Below, piece after piece: positions 16,562 to 24,925 of a DNA stretch of 64,000 nucleotides. Made by a program: the position numbers and the translations under genes. The notes under the pieces are model-generated. The model was not told where the DNA came from, did not search any database, and saw nothing but the letters and a program-made list of their open reading frames with translations. Location of the stretch: NCBI GenBank assembly GCA_001899315.1, contig MOYA01000001.1, forward strand, positions 2,682,529 through 2,746,528, in the 5' to 3' direction. Origin of the DNA: Candidatus Obscuribacter phosphatis (GTDB lineage Bacteria > Cyanobacteriota > Vampirovibrionia > Obscuribacterales > Obscuribacteraceae). Position 1 is the first letter of the stretch. Each line of letters opens with the position of its first letter.

Positions 16562-17356
16562 ATGGTTTCATACCGCCTTGGCGCGATTACTTTCTTGCCC
16601 TCAATTAAACAAAAGAGTCAGTCGATGGTTGAAAGCGAAGATAACCAGGAGACCGGAAGAGGCAGCAAACAGATACCCGCGCACGTGGTCAATTTTTTAA
16701 GCAAACTGCGCATTTCGCAGGCCCACCAACCCAATCAACTCAACGAAGATCCCAATTGTAAGACACCCATACCAGATGAAAATTACGACCTGTCCTTCGC
16801 TTATTCCTTTCAGTGGGAAGAGCCTGGTCGGCAGATAAAGGAGGCGCTCAAAGTGTTATTGAACAGAGAAGGCGAAAATCAGACAGAAGACAGCGCTGTC
16901 AAAGTAAAGAAGCGCGGCACTCAAAACCCTTCGGGCGAAAAGCAACTCAACTCAGCCGCCCTGGAGGCAGCTCGCATCAGGTACCTTCTGGCGATTAATC
17001 CCAATACACCGCCGCCTGTGCTTGAGCATCTCACCCGAAATGCGCCCACATCATTATTGGAACGCATTGCCGAAAACCCGCGCACACATTCCACCACCTT
17101 GGCTCGGCTGGCTTCGCACGAAGATTTCGAAGTACGAGCAGCAGTAGCCGACAATCTCAACACTTCCATCAAAACCATATGGAAGCTGGCACGGGATACC
17201 CATGCCGATGTGAGATTTAGAGTGGCTGAATGCTATAGCGTGCCCTTAGTGGTTCTCAAAGTTCTAGCCGAAGATGAGAACCCACATGTGGCTTTCAGAG
17301 CCCAAAAAACAGTCTGGCGCATCTTGAAAGAGGTGACCGAACTGCGCACAGCCTAG
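16562..17356 (+). CDS. LRV/HEAT-like repeat protein
   Basis: The C-terminal about 140 residues consist of helical repeats ('YLLAINPNTPPPVLEHLTRN', 'ERIAENPRTHSTTLARLASH', 'EVRAAVADNLNTSIKTIWKLA', 'DVRFRVAECYSVPLVVLKVL'). Each has the conserved N-(P/T) turn and alternating hydrophobic pattern of LRV/HEAT-like scaffolds. The N-terminal half is polar, Gln/Asn/Lys-rich and probably disordered. The start is uncertain: ATG at 16562 (264 aa), ATG at 16625 (243 aa), or TTG at 16394 (320 aa). It is paralogous to the divergent gene at 15771-16235. It converges on the acyltransferase operon with 1 bp between the genes. Function unknown, probably protein-protein interaction. Confidence 0.75.
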   Translation: MVSYRLGAITFLPSIKQKSQSMVESEDNQETGRGSKQIPAHVVNFLSKLRISQAHQPNQLNEDPNCKTPIPDENYDLSFAYSFQWEEPGRQIKEALKVLLNREGENQTEDSAVKVKKRGTQNPSGEKQLNSAALEAARIRYLLAINPNTPPPVLEHLTRNAPTSLLERIAENPRTHSTTLARLASHEDFEVRAAVADNLNTSIKTIWKLARDTHADVRFRVAECYSVPLVVLKVLAEDENPHVAFRAQKTVWRILKEVTELRTA

Positions 17357-17357
17357 A

Positions 17358-18173
17358 CTAATGTTTACGCCATTGCTGCCTCAAAAGTCGATTTAACTCG
17401 GCTTGTATTTCACCCTCGGCAAACTGGGATTGCTTCATAGCGCATTCTTCCAGTTCGTCTCTTTCTTGGCTTGTCTCATAGCTCAAAGGCTTAATGAGAC
17501 TCATATGCCACTTGCTCGGCAGTGAACCAAGATTGAGAGGGAAAGGCAACCAGGGGAAGAAAGGTGTAATCGGAAAAGCCGGCAAGCCTAGGAGCTTGGC
17601 GGTTTTTTCCATATTGGTCAAAACCGGCACAGCCTCGTCGCAACCAAGAGTAGCCAGAGGAAATATTGGCACACCCATCTCGACAGCAGGCAGAAGCTTG
17701 GCCCAATCAAAAACATTGAGTCGGTCTCTGCCCATATAGGGCTTAGCTAGACCAGGCACGCCTTCGGGAAAAATAGCCACCAGTTCGCCCTTAGAAAACA
17801 GTCGTTTCATATTGGCGCTGGAATAGGGCACAAAGCCAAGTTCCATCAGGAAACTGTGCAGGCGCTCGTCCTTAATCCAATCAAGCTCGGCGACAATGTG
17901 CACCCGGCGCGGATTTTGGCGGGAAGACATAAGAGCGTAAAGCAACATGAAAGCCGGCCAGGGCAGGAAGCTACCCGAGTTGCCGACGATTAGAGCGGCA
18001 CCATCGCGGGGCAATTTTTCCAGTCCGCTCACTTCCACTCGCCACCAGTCGTGGAAAAGGAAGCTCAAGACCGGCTCGACCCGAGCCAGAACTCGCATAT
18101 CAAAACCATGATAGCGGTCTGATTTGGCGGACTGCTTGAGAAAATCGCGATAATTGGAGAGAAACTGACTCAT
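17358..18173 (-). CDS. Lysophospholipid-acyltransferase-like protein lacking the catalytic His/Asp
   Basis: A 271-residue PlsC/LPLAT-fold protein, paralogous to the gene just upstream (same 'VSGLEKLPRDGAALIVGN' core and matching 'FPWLPFPLNLGSLP' segment). Where the upstream copy has GNHSGLLPLD (H78, D85), this one reads G64-N-S-G-S-F-L-P-W-P73, so the acyl-transfer His and its Asp are both replaced (S66, P73). The phosphate-binding region is kept as 'FPEGVPGLAKPYMG'. It is therefore probably a catalytically dead, lipid-binding or regulatory partner of the upstream enzyme (inference). Start and upstream stop share one base (TAATG), which implies coupled translation and roughly equal amounts. 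Confidence 0.85.
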   Translation of the reverse strand: MSQFLSNYRDFLKQSAKSDRYHGFDMRVLARVEPVLSFLFHDWWRVEVSGLEKLPRDGAALIVGNSGSFLPWPAFMLLYALMSSRQNPRRVHIVAELDWIKDERLHSFLMELGFVPYSSANMKRLFSKGELVAIFPEGVPGLAKPYMGRDRLNVFDWAKLLPAVEMGVPIFPLATLGCDEAVPVLTNMEKTAKLLGLPAFPITPFFPWLPFPLNLGSLPSKWHMSLIKPLSYETSQERDELEECAMKQSQFAEGEIQAELNRLLRQQWRKH

Positions 18174-19108
18174 TATTCATCCTCGTCTATTGCTTCGGCA
18201 ATTTTTTCTTGTTTATAGTTTGAAAATTCTTGCTCGTCTTGGTCGGGCTCAGGGCTGGTGAAAAGTAGCTTTCGCTGCCTGAGCATGCGGTTTAAATCAT
18301 CTTGAATTTCATATTGAATTTGTCTGGCTAACCGCAGTACAAGCTTTCGATCAGAGGCCTTTTCGGGTGGATAATCGAGCTTGATTGGCTTATGCACATG
18401 CACCATCCAACGAATGGGCAGGGGAATGAGCATGAGCGGAAACGGCAGCCAGGGGAAGGTCAAGGTCACCGGAAAGAAAGGCATTTTGAGAAAATGCGCA
18501 ACTTCTTTCAGATTGGTGAATTCGGGATAAATCTCGTCGCCGCCTAAGGTTGACACAGGTATGAGCGGGGTGCCTGTGGCAATAGCCAGTTGCACAAAGC
18601 CCGGATGGAAATCGAGCACCCGGTACCTTTCCCGAAATGGTTTGCCCACACCTCTGATGCCCTCTGGATAAATGCCGACAAGCTCGCCCATTTCGATTAA
18701 CTGTCGAGCATTGCTGAGCGAAGCTCGCACTTGCCCTGTGGCTTTTACCCAGTTGGAAAGACCTGGTATATGAAAGAACCAGTCGGTGACCAGATATCGT
18801 ATCCTCCTGGCACTGTCGTGACCAGAAGCCATAGCCATGGAAATCATCGCCCCATCTAAGGGCAAGAGTCCCGAATGGTTCCCCACCAGTATGGCCGCCC
18901 CATCTCGGGGAATGTTTTCCACTCCCTTAACTTTCACTTTGAAATACTCTTCAAAGAGAAAGCGAAAGAAAGGCTCCCAGCGGGCATAGGTCTCAAGCGA
19001 AAAGCCGAACTGATCGGGAGCGCTGTAGCGCCGCACAAAATCAGGGTTGGTCCGCGCCAGGCGGGCCACCGGGTCTTCGCTAAAGAGTCGCTGCAGGGAT
19101 TTTTTCAT
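18173..19108 (-). CDS. Lysophospholipid acyltransferase (PlsC/LPLAT family)
   Basis: A 311-residue membrane-associated acyltransferase of the PF01553 type that probably acylates a lysophospholipid or related glycerolipid. Catalytic block 1 is N77-H78-S-G-L-L-P-L-D85. Block 3 is 'YPEGIRGVGKPFRERYRV', and a proline block is seen in 'FPWLPFPLMLIPLP'. The H-to-D distance and the sequence fit the MGAT/DGAT-like LPLAT subgroup better than classic PlsC (HX4D). The C-terminus is an acidic tail of about 35 residues. It sits between a 58-residue membrane protein (23 bp upstream) and its inactive-looking paralogue (1-bp overlap), forming a three-gene unit. The acyl acceptor is unknown. Confidence 0.88.
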   Translation of the reverse strand: MKKSLQRLFSEDPVARLARTNPDFVRRYSAPDQFGFSLETYARWEPFFRFLFEEYFKVKVKGVENIPRDGAAILVGNHSGLLPLDGAMISMAMASGHDSARRIRYLVTDWFFHIPGLSNWVKATGQVRASLSNARQLIEMGELVGIYPEGIRGVGKPFRERYRVLDFHPGFVQLAIATGTPLIPVSTLGGDEIYPEFTNLKEVAHFLKMPFFPVTLTFPWLPFPLMLIPLPIRWMVHVHKPIKLDYPPEKASDRKLVLRLARQIQYEIQDDLNRMLRQRKLLFTSPEPDQDEQEFSNYKQEKIAEAIDEDE

Positions 19109-19131
19109 GTCATGCGGCTAACTAAATCGGT

Positions 19132-19308
19132 TTACCTACGGACGATTTTGCCCAAAAGCCAGAGGAAGCCAAGCACACCAGGACCGAAAGAGACAATCAA
19201 AATGAAGCGTTTGAGCAAATAGCGCAAAAGATGTTTGCCCTTCTCGGAAGCATCTTCCATGCCGGTTTTCAGGTCCGAATCTTGCTCTTGGGTGTCAAAT
19301 TCTTGCAT
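19132..19308 (-). CDS. Small single-pass membrane protein (58 aa)
   Basis: A short open frame starting at ATG 19308 and ending in TAA at 19132. It has an acidic N-terminus (residues 1-25, starting MQEFDTQEQDSD), then a basic stretch and one hydrophobic helix (about residues 35-54, 'FILIVSFGPGVLGFLWLLGK'), ending in Arg-Arg. It lies on the same strand 23 bp before the acyltransferase gene, with similar codon use. It may anchor or regulate the acyltransferase pair. I know no family for it; support is position, composition and an uninterrupted frame. Confidence 0.6.
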   Translation of the reverse strand: MQEFDTQEQDSDLKTGMEDASEKGKHLLRYLLKRFILIVSFGPGVLGFLWLLGKIVRR

Positions 19309-19433
19309 TTATAGTTCACCTATTTAATCTAAACCAAATTAGTGGTTTCCGCGGCTCAGTATATATATTTACTGCTATCTTTATAGGCAATTTTCAGAGA
19401 GGCTTAAGAAACATTAAGCAGCCCACAGAGCTG

Positions 19434-19439
19434 TATAAT
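19434..19439 (+). promoter_or_regulatory. Putative -10 element upstream of ybaB-recR
   Basis: A perfect TATAAT within CTGTATAATC, 38 bp before the ybaB ATG. No good -35 is seen at 16-18 bp. The same decamer precedes the LysR gene on the other strand (1033-1024). A Shine-Dalgarno-like AGGAAAG lies between it and the ATG. Confidence 0.45.
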
Positions 19440-19477
19440 CGACAATTTGTTAGTAACTCAATAGGAAAGACCACGAA

Positions 19478-19795
19478 ATGCAACCAGACTTCGAACAAAT
19501 CATGCGCTCTATGTCTAAAGCCCAAGAACAGTTGATGAAAGTTCAAGGCGAATTGTCCAACACCGTGGTTGAAGGTCAAGCCGGCGGCGGCGCAGTGAAA
19601 ATCACTTGCAACGGCGAGTTTAGCTTCAAGAGCCTGAAAATCAAACCGGAAGCTGTAGATCTGTCAGACCTATCCATGTTGGAAGATTTAATTTTGGCTG
19701 CAGTCAATGATGCCAGCCGCAAAGCCAAAGAAGCCGGCGAAGAGAAGATGAAATCGTCCATGAGCGGCATTCCTATGCCCCCAGGCTTGTTCTAA
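19478..19795 (+). CDS. ybaB: YbaB/EbfC family nucleoid-associated protein
   Basis: A 105-residue member of the YbaB/EbfC DNA-binding family ('MQPDFEQIMRSMSKAQEQLM', 'VKITCNGEFSFKSLKI', 'DLILAAVNDASRKAKE', ending 'GIPMPPGLF'). Family members form tweezer-like dimers that bind DNA and are usually encoded with recR and dnaX. Here recR follows 25 bp downstream, but dnaX is about 14 kb away (34086). A Shine-Dalgarno sequence and a TATAAT lie at normal distances upstream. Length and the helix-beta-helix layout are standard. Confidence 0.95.
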   Translation: MQPDFEQIMRSMSKAQEQLMKVQGELSNTVVEGQAGGGAVKITCNGEFSFKSLKIKPEAVDLSDLSMLEDLILAAVNDASRKAKEAGEEKMKSSMSGIPMPPGLF

Positions 19796-19820
19796 TTCTA
19801 GTCGGCAGCAATAAATAATC

Positions 19821-20417
19821 GTGTATTTCACTCCGCCACTGGCCAGACTTATAGAAGAATTCCAAAAGTTTCCCGGCGTCGGCCCGAAGTCGGCGCAGCG
19901 CATGGCATTCTTTGTGCTCAATATGAGCGATAACGATGTTCAGAGCCTGGCCCGTGTGCTGGTGGATGCCAAAGACAAAGTGAAACACTGCTCATCGTGC
20001 TTTCATTTATCGGCAAACGACCCCTGTGAAATTTGCACCAATGTGCGCCGCGAAAAAAGTACGATTTGCGTCGTGGCTGATAGCCGCGATGTAATCGCCC
20101 TAGAAAAAACAAGAGAATATAAGGGTTTCTACCATGTTCTCAATGGTCTAATTTCGCCGCTTGAAGGCCGTGGTCCAGAACAACTGCGCATCAAAGAACT
20201 TTTAGCTCGCACCGCCGGCGGCACCATCAAAGAAATCATTTTAGCCATTAACCCAACTATAGAAGGTGATGCCACTGTTCTTTATATAAGCAGTCTGGTC
20301 AAACCCTTGGGCATCAAGACAACCCGCATCGCCTTTGGTTTACCGGTCGGCTCAGACTTAGAATATGCCGATGAAGTAACACTGACACGCGCCTTAGAAG
20401 GGCGCCGTGAAGTGTAA
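19821..20417 (+). CDS. recR: Recombination mediator protein RecR
   Basis: A 198-residue RecR of the RecFOR pathway, which helps load RecA on gapped DNA. The N-terminal HhH ('[18 protein letters not shown]') is followed by the C4 zinc finger C57-SS-C60...C69-EI-C72 and the Toprim domain ('[19 protein letters not shown]', '[19 protein letters not shown]'). The C-terminal '[17 protein letters not shown]' is the conserved Walker-like/C-terminal block. It starts with GTG at 19821. It forms a unit with ybaB, and the kinase gene follows after only 5 bp, so the kinase may share its transcript. Confidence 0.97.
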   Translation: MYFTPPLARLIEEFQKFPGVGPKSAQRMAFFVLNMSDNDVQSLARVLVDAKDKVKHCSSCFHLSANDPCEICTNVRREKSTICVVADSRDVIALEKTREYKGFYHVLNGLISPLEGRGPEQLRIKELLARTAGGTIKEIILAINPTIEGDATVLYISSLVKPLGIKTTRIAFGLPVGSDLEYADEVTLTRALEGRREV

Positions 20418-20422
20418 CAGCA

Positions 20423-22549
20423 ATGAAAAATGATGGCAGCACTTCATCAAAAGAGCGCTTGCTTGAACTGGCAAAATCGAGCACCTTTGCCCTAATCGAC
20501 GGCAAGCTTTCTGAGGGCGGGTTAAGAGAAACGCTCTCTACTCTTGCACCTGGCAGCATCATTGACCAAAAGTTTGAAGTTGTAGAACTTTTGGGCAGCG
20601 GCGGTATGGGTTCGGTATATAAGGTAAAACACCTGCACCTGGGCAACTTGGTGGCACTGAAAACATTCTCAGGCAAAGAGGTAAGAGCAGAAGCCTGGCA
20701 AAGATTTGAACGAGAAGCCAAGTCTATTGCCAGCCTCAGACATCCAAATATCATCTCGGTTCTCGACTTTGGCATAAACGATTCAAAACCATACTACACA
20801 ATGGAACTGGTGGTGGGCGAATCTCTTGCCGAGCGTATCGAAAGAAAGGGCGCCCTATCTGAGCGAGAACTGCTCTATGTCATAGCCAGACTTGCCGACG
20901 CCCTTTCGCACTCGCACAAGAAAGGAATCATTCACCGCGATCTTAAACCCGCCAATGTATATATCGAACTGGCTGGCGATCAAATAAGCAATCTCAAACT
21001 GGCCGACTTTGGCGTCGCCGGACTGCTATCTCGCCAAGAAAGCAAAAGAGAAGCAAACAAAAAAGAAGCAAATTTTTCAGACCAACGCCTAACCCTACCG
21101 GGAGCCGTTTTCGGCAGCCCGCTTTACATGAGCCCGGAGCAGTCGCGCGGTGAAGAGCTTGATGGCAGAACCGATATTTATTCCCTTGCTTGTCTAATCT
21201 ATGAATGTGTCACCGGTGTGCCACCATATGCAGGGACGACTGCCATAGAAACTTTCATCTTGCATAATACTGCGCCCATTCCGTCTTTATCAGAATACAA
21301 AGCCAGCACGCCCAAGTGGCTTGATACACTTTATTTAGCCATGATGGCAAAAGAGCGAGAATCGCGAATTCCCACTATGGATGAAGTACTGGACACTCTG
21401 GAATTCAATGTAGGAAGAAAGAGTAAGAAAATCGCTGCCGGTAAAAACAAGGCGGGCACGCTCAAAACAGAAGAAGAAAGAGAAGAAGAAACAAGTGAAA
21501 AACAGACAGACAGGAGAAGCGGTACAAACCGAACTCTGCCACTGAAAGCAGTGCTAATCAGCGCAGCATTCACTATAGCAATTGCCTCTATCGGCGGTGC
21601 CGCCTACTATCTATTTTCCAAGTCATCCAAGCCCATGCTCAAGAGCCAGGGTCTACCCAAAGTGCCTGTAGAAGTGACAAAAGAACAACTTGAAAAAGTA
21701 AACCAACCGCTCAGTCGGGTGGTTGGACAACATATTTATTTTCAGCTTCCGTCTGAACCAATCGGTGCTTTGACTATACAGCAGAAGCCAGTACCGGAAG
21801 GAACCAGAACCTTCAACTGCTTGACCAGTGACATGGTGCGAATTGAATTCAACGACAGTTTTCCTGATAAACCTGAGCAATTGAGCCTCTTTGCCCCTGA
21901 AACATTTACAGGCATTGCCCAAGGGAAGGGTGTAGCTTTTGACTGGGGCGATGAATATTTTCCTTATCTAGCAAGATTTAAACGCCTTTATGCTGTAGAG
22001 CTATACAACACAAATTGCACAGGAAAAGCAATAGATGATTTGAATACCCTACCCAAATTGGAAGTACTGAAGCTTAGAAGCAAATCTCTCAAAGCAGCTG
22101 ATATCAAAAGGTTGAAGCGCCTAAATCAACTAAATCTACTTTCAGTCTGCAACATAGAGATAGATCGAGAACTTGTACAGGGACTGTCGCCTCTGAAACT
22201 TACAGCTTTTGAACTGAAAGAGGGTGGAATTGATGCCGAGACCATTCAAGAACTGAGCCGCCTGAAGGGACTGGAAGTTCTAGACCTAGAGAGACTGTCC
22301 TTGCGCGACAAAAACATATTGCAGGCCTTAAGAAAACTGCCCAAGCTCAGAGAGATGACATTTTGCGATACCAATATTTCTAATAAAGAGATGCTGTCGC
22401 TTAAGACTTGGCCCAGACCGCTTAAGTTGATTTTGCGAGAAGAAGGCTTAAGCGAAGAAACCTTGGATCAGCTGAGAGAACGTCACGATGTCGTCAGTAA
22501 GACAGCCAAGAAGAAAGAAATTGAATTACTCAAACTACTTTCAGACTAA
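20423..22549 (+). CDS. Receptor-like Ser/Thr protein kinase with C-terminal leucine-rich repeats
   Basis: A 708-residue PknB-type kinase. The catalytic domain (about 45-330) is canonical: 'LLGSGGMGSVYKVKH', VALKTF lysine, HRDLKPAN (about 171), DFGVA (about 194) and 'SPLYMSPEQSRGEELDGRTD'. A Lys/Glu-rich juxtamembrane region is followed by one membrane helix (about 375-397, 'AVLISAAFTIAIASIGGAAY'). The external part ends with at least five leucine-rich repeats (about 526-690, e.g. 'LPKLEVLKLRSKSLKAADIK'). This is a sensor-kinase layout like plant receptor kinases but with the opposite order. The stimulus is unknown. It follows recR by 5 bp and overlaps the convergent dxs by 4 bp. Confidence 0.92.
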   Translation: MKNDGSTSSKERLLELAKSSTFALIDGKLSEGGLRETLSTLAPGSIIDQKFEVVELLGSGGMGSVYKVKHLHLGNLVALKTFSGKEVRAEAWQRFEREAKSIASLRHPNIISVLDFGINDSKPYYTMELVVGESLAERIERKGALSERELLYVIARLADALSHSHKKGIIHRDLKPANVYIELAGDQISNLKLADFGVAGLLSRQESKREANKKEANFSDQRLTLPGAVFGSPLYMSPEQSRGEELDGRTDIYSLACLIYECVTGVPPYAGTTAIETFILHNTAPIPSLSEYKASTPKWLDTLYLAMMAKERESRIPTMDEVLDTLEFNVGRKSKKIAAGKNKAGTLKTEEEREEETSEKQTDRRSGTNRTLPLKAVLISAAFTIAIASIGGAAYYLFSKSSKPMLKSQGLPKVPVEVTKEQLEKVNQPLSRVVGQHIYFQLPSEPIGALTIQQKPVPEGTRTFNCLTSDMVRIEFNDSFPDKPEQLSLFAPETFTGIAQGKGVAFDWGDEYFPYLARFKRLYAVELYNTNCTGKAIDDLNTLPKLEVLKLRSKSLKAADIKRLKRLNQLNLLSVCNIEIDRELVQGLSPLKLTAFELKEGGIDAETIQELSRLKGLEVLDLERLSLRDKNILQALRKLPKLREMTFCDTNISNKEMLSLKTWPRPLKLILREEGLSEETLDQLRERHDVVSKTAKKKEIELLKLLSD

Positions 22550-24546
22550 CCCTGAAAAATAAGCTTCAACCGACGAGTGAGCGCCGCTTCAGACAGACCG
22601 ACCAGATCGAGCAGAATATTTCGGGCACCATGCTCGACAAAGTTATCGGGCAAAGCCAAAGTATTTATCTCTATTGCTTTAGCATTTTTGCCTTGCTCAA
22701 GCTGACTCATTCTATAGCGGCTAGCTTCTTCCAATACAGCCGCACCAAAGCCGCCTAAGACAACACCTTCTTCGATGGTGACAAGGCGACACTCTCTGGC
22801 AAAGAAATCGCGCAGCATTTTCTGGTCGAGTGGTTTGGCACTGCGAGCATTGACGAAAGTAAACTCGACACCATGGGTATCTTTGAGAGCAGGCAGAATA
22901 GCCGCGACTTTCTCAACCATGGCACCATAAGCAAGCACAACATTAGCTGCTTTCGCCTTGTCGGCAGGCTGGTGCAACACTTCCCAGCTGGTATAGTCCA
23001 GCTTCTCAAAAGTGGTCTGTCCTTTGCTTTCAATTAGCATATCAAGCTCGGCGGCAGCGCAGGCTTTGTCTCGCGGAAAACGAATGGCCACTGGTCCCTT
23101 GCTTTCTTTGACTGCGGTGAAAACCATATTGCGCAGTTCTATTGCATCTTTAGGCGCCAAGACTGTCAAGTTTGGAATTGCCCGCATATAAGCTATGTCG
23201 AAAACACCCTGGTGGGTCTCGCCGTCTTCCACCAGACCACCTCTATCGATGCCGAAAATGACCGGCAAATTCATAATGGCTACGTCATGGATGACTTGGT
23301 CGAGGGCTCTCTGCAAGAAAGTGGAATAAATTGAAACCACAGGCTTGAGACCACATTTGGCCATGCCCGCCGCCATGGTGACGGCATGCTGTTCGCATAT
23401 GGCCACATCAAAGAAACGCTCGGGATAGACCTTGCTGAACTTGACCAAGCCACTACCTTCGGCAGTTGCCGGGGTGATGGCCACTACGTCTTTGTCTAAG
23501 GCGGCAACATCAATTAGCGCCTGGGTAAAGACATCTGAATAGGTCTTGGGCTTGGCTTTAGGCGCCAAGGCGCGCGGCTCGCTTTTCTCAGCCAGAGCGG
23601 GCTCTAGAGCATAGGCCGGTACACCGTGATATTTAATAGAATCTTCTTCGGCAGGGGCATAACCTTTGCCTTTGCGCGTAATCACATGCAATAACTGCGG
23701 TGTATCTTTGTCTTTGACCTTTTCCAGGGCTTCCACTACAGCTTTCACATCGTGCCCATCTATTGGTCCAGAATAGTTGATGCCCAGTTTTTCAAAAACA
23801 ATGCCGGGTGTATCGAAGCGACCTTTCGCTTCTTTCTTGACCATTTCAATCAGCTGCCAAACAGCCGGATTGAGCCGCGCTTCATCAAGTTGTCCCTCGA
23901 TAAAGTCGATTTTCTCTTTGATGTCTTTATAAAAGAAAGTTTCTTTGATGCGCTTCATATACTGCGAAATGCCGCCCAGGTTCTCTGAGATAGACATCTC
24001 GTTGTCATTGAGAATAATGACGACGCCCTTTTGAATGTGACCAAGATGGTTGATCGCTTCCAGCGCCATACCGCCGGTCAAACCACCATCGCCAATCACA
24101 GCGACAATCTTGCGGTCTTGCTTGAAATGATCGCGGGCCAAGGCCATACCTACGGCAAGCGAAATAGATGTAGAGCTGTGCCCGGCAATGAAAGCATCAT
24201 GGTCGCTTTCGCTGGGGCTGATGAAACCGCTCAAACCTTTGAACTGTCTCAAACTGCCAAATTTGTCGCGACGCCCGGTGAGCATCTTGTGCACATAAGC
24301 CTGGTGACCGACATCCCAGAGAATGAGGTCGTTGGGCGTGGTGAATACTTTATGCAGGGCGATGGTTATCTCCACCACCCCGAGGTTTGAAGCGAGATGC
24401 CCGCCTGTCTTAGCCAGAGAGTGAATAATCTCCTGCCTGATTTCGGAGGCGAGGTGCCCAAGTTCCTCATGGTTGAGCTTCTTGAGCTCACTGGGTGTGA
24501 GCACCGCATCGAGAAATGTAGTTGTCGGCTTGACTAGTGTATGCAT
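22546..24546 (-). CDS. dxs: 1-deoxy-D-xylulose-5-phosphate synthase
   Basis: The first enzyme of the MEP isoprenoid pathway, a TPP-dependent condensation of pyruvate with glyceraldehyde 3-phosphate in the cytoplasm. The 666-residue sequence has all hallmarks: 'GGHLASNLGVVEITIALH', 'DVGHQAYVHKMLTGR', TPP/Mg motif 'GDGGLTGGMALEAINH' through 'NDNEMSISENLGG', 'PIDGHD', the pyrimidine-domain Glu in 'FDVAICEQHAVTMAAGMA' and 'FGIDRGGLVEDGETHQG'. Length is slightly above the usual 620-640 because of a Lys/Ala-rich linker near residue 325. A 143-nt element with strong secondary structure lies 81-223 nt upstream of the start. It converges with the kinase gene with 4 bp overlap. Confidence 0.97.
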   Translation of the reverse strand: MHTLVKPTTTFLDAVLTPSELKKLNHEELGHLASEIRQEIIHSLAKTGGHLASNLGVVEITIALHKVFTTPNDLILWDVGHQAYVHKMLTGRRDKFGSLRQFKGLSGFISPSESDHDAFIAGHSSTSISLAVGMALARDHFKQDRKIVAVIGDGGLTGGMALEAINHLGHIQKGVVIILNDNEMSISENLGGISQYMKRIKETFFYKDIKEKIDFIEGQLDEARLNPAVWQLIEMVKKEAKGRFDTPGIVFEKLGINYSGPIDGHDVKAVVEALEKVKDKDTPQLLHVITRKGKGYAPAEEDSIKYHGVPAYALEPALAEKSEPRALAPKAKPKTYSDVFTQALIDVAALDKDVVAITPATAEGSGLVKFSKVYPERFFDVAICEQHAVTMAAGMAKCGLKPVVSIYSTFLQRALDQVIHDVAIMNLPVIFGIDRGGLVEDGETHQGVFDIAYMRAIPNLTVLAPKDAIELRNMVFTAVKESKGPVAIRFPRDKACAAAELDMLIESKGQTTFEKLDYTSWEVLHQPADKAKAANVVLAYGAMVEKVAAILPALKDTHGVEFTFVNARSAKPLDQKMLRDFFARECRLVTIEEGVVLGGFGAAVLEEASRYRMSQLEQGKNAKAIEINTLALPDNFVEHGARNILLDLVGLSEAALTRRLKLIFQG

Positions 24547-24626
24547 AGAATCCCCGAAATTCGCCGTCCGGCGGGCATTTCATGACCAAATAATAGCAAC
24601 CCATAGGCGGGTCGGTTCATAATTTT

Positions 24627-24769
24627 TTTGATGGATTACTGGAAGTTTTCAAGAGAAGCAAAAGGGGCAGTTGGGCTCTACCTTCCGGCGAACCAAGCTA
24701 GCCCACAATTTGTCCAAACTTCCGTAATCTCTGTTCACAATATAAAAATTGTTTGAGCAATCCATCAAA
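24627..24769. other. Structured intergenic element with nested and competing stems (upstream of dxs)
   Basis: The 379-bp gap 24547-24925 holds a 143-bp element. The outer stem is an 11-bp perfect inverted repeat (24627-24637 with 24759-24769). Inside it is an 8-bp perfect stem (24641-24648 with 24716-24723), a side hairpin (24737-24741 with 24748-24752) and a 6-bp hairpin (24672-24677 with 24700-24705). GATTA at 24634-24638 can pair with TAATC at 24725-24729 or, partly, with the outer arm, so two folds compete. Candidates are a 5' UTR regulatory RNA of dxs, a small RNA on either strand, or a MITE-like relic with terminal inverted repeats. The rest of the gap shows only a weak 5-bp hairpin near 24832-24848. 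Confidence 0.55.
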
Positions 24770-24925
24770 TTTTTGGTCAATTCTTAGCCCTTGCTAATTT
24801 GTTCATCAATAACACTATAGGGCCGAAGTGGTCGAGATTAATGCTCGAAGCGAGAAATCAAACAAAGAATCAACCGCTGTCCAACAAATCTTGCCGCTTT
24901 CAAACAATATCTTGTTGTTCTCAAC

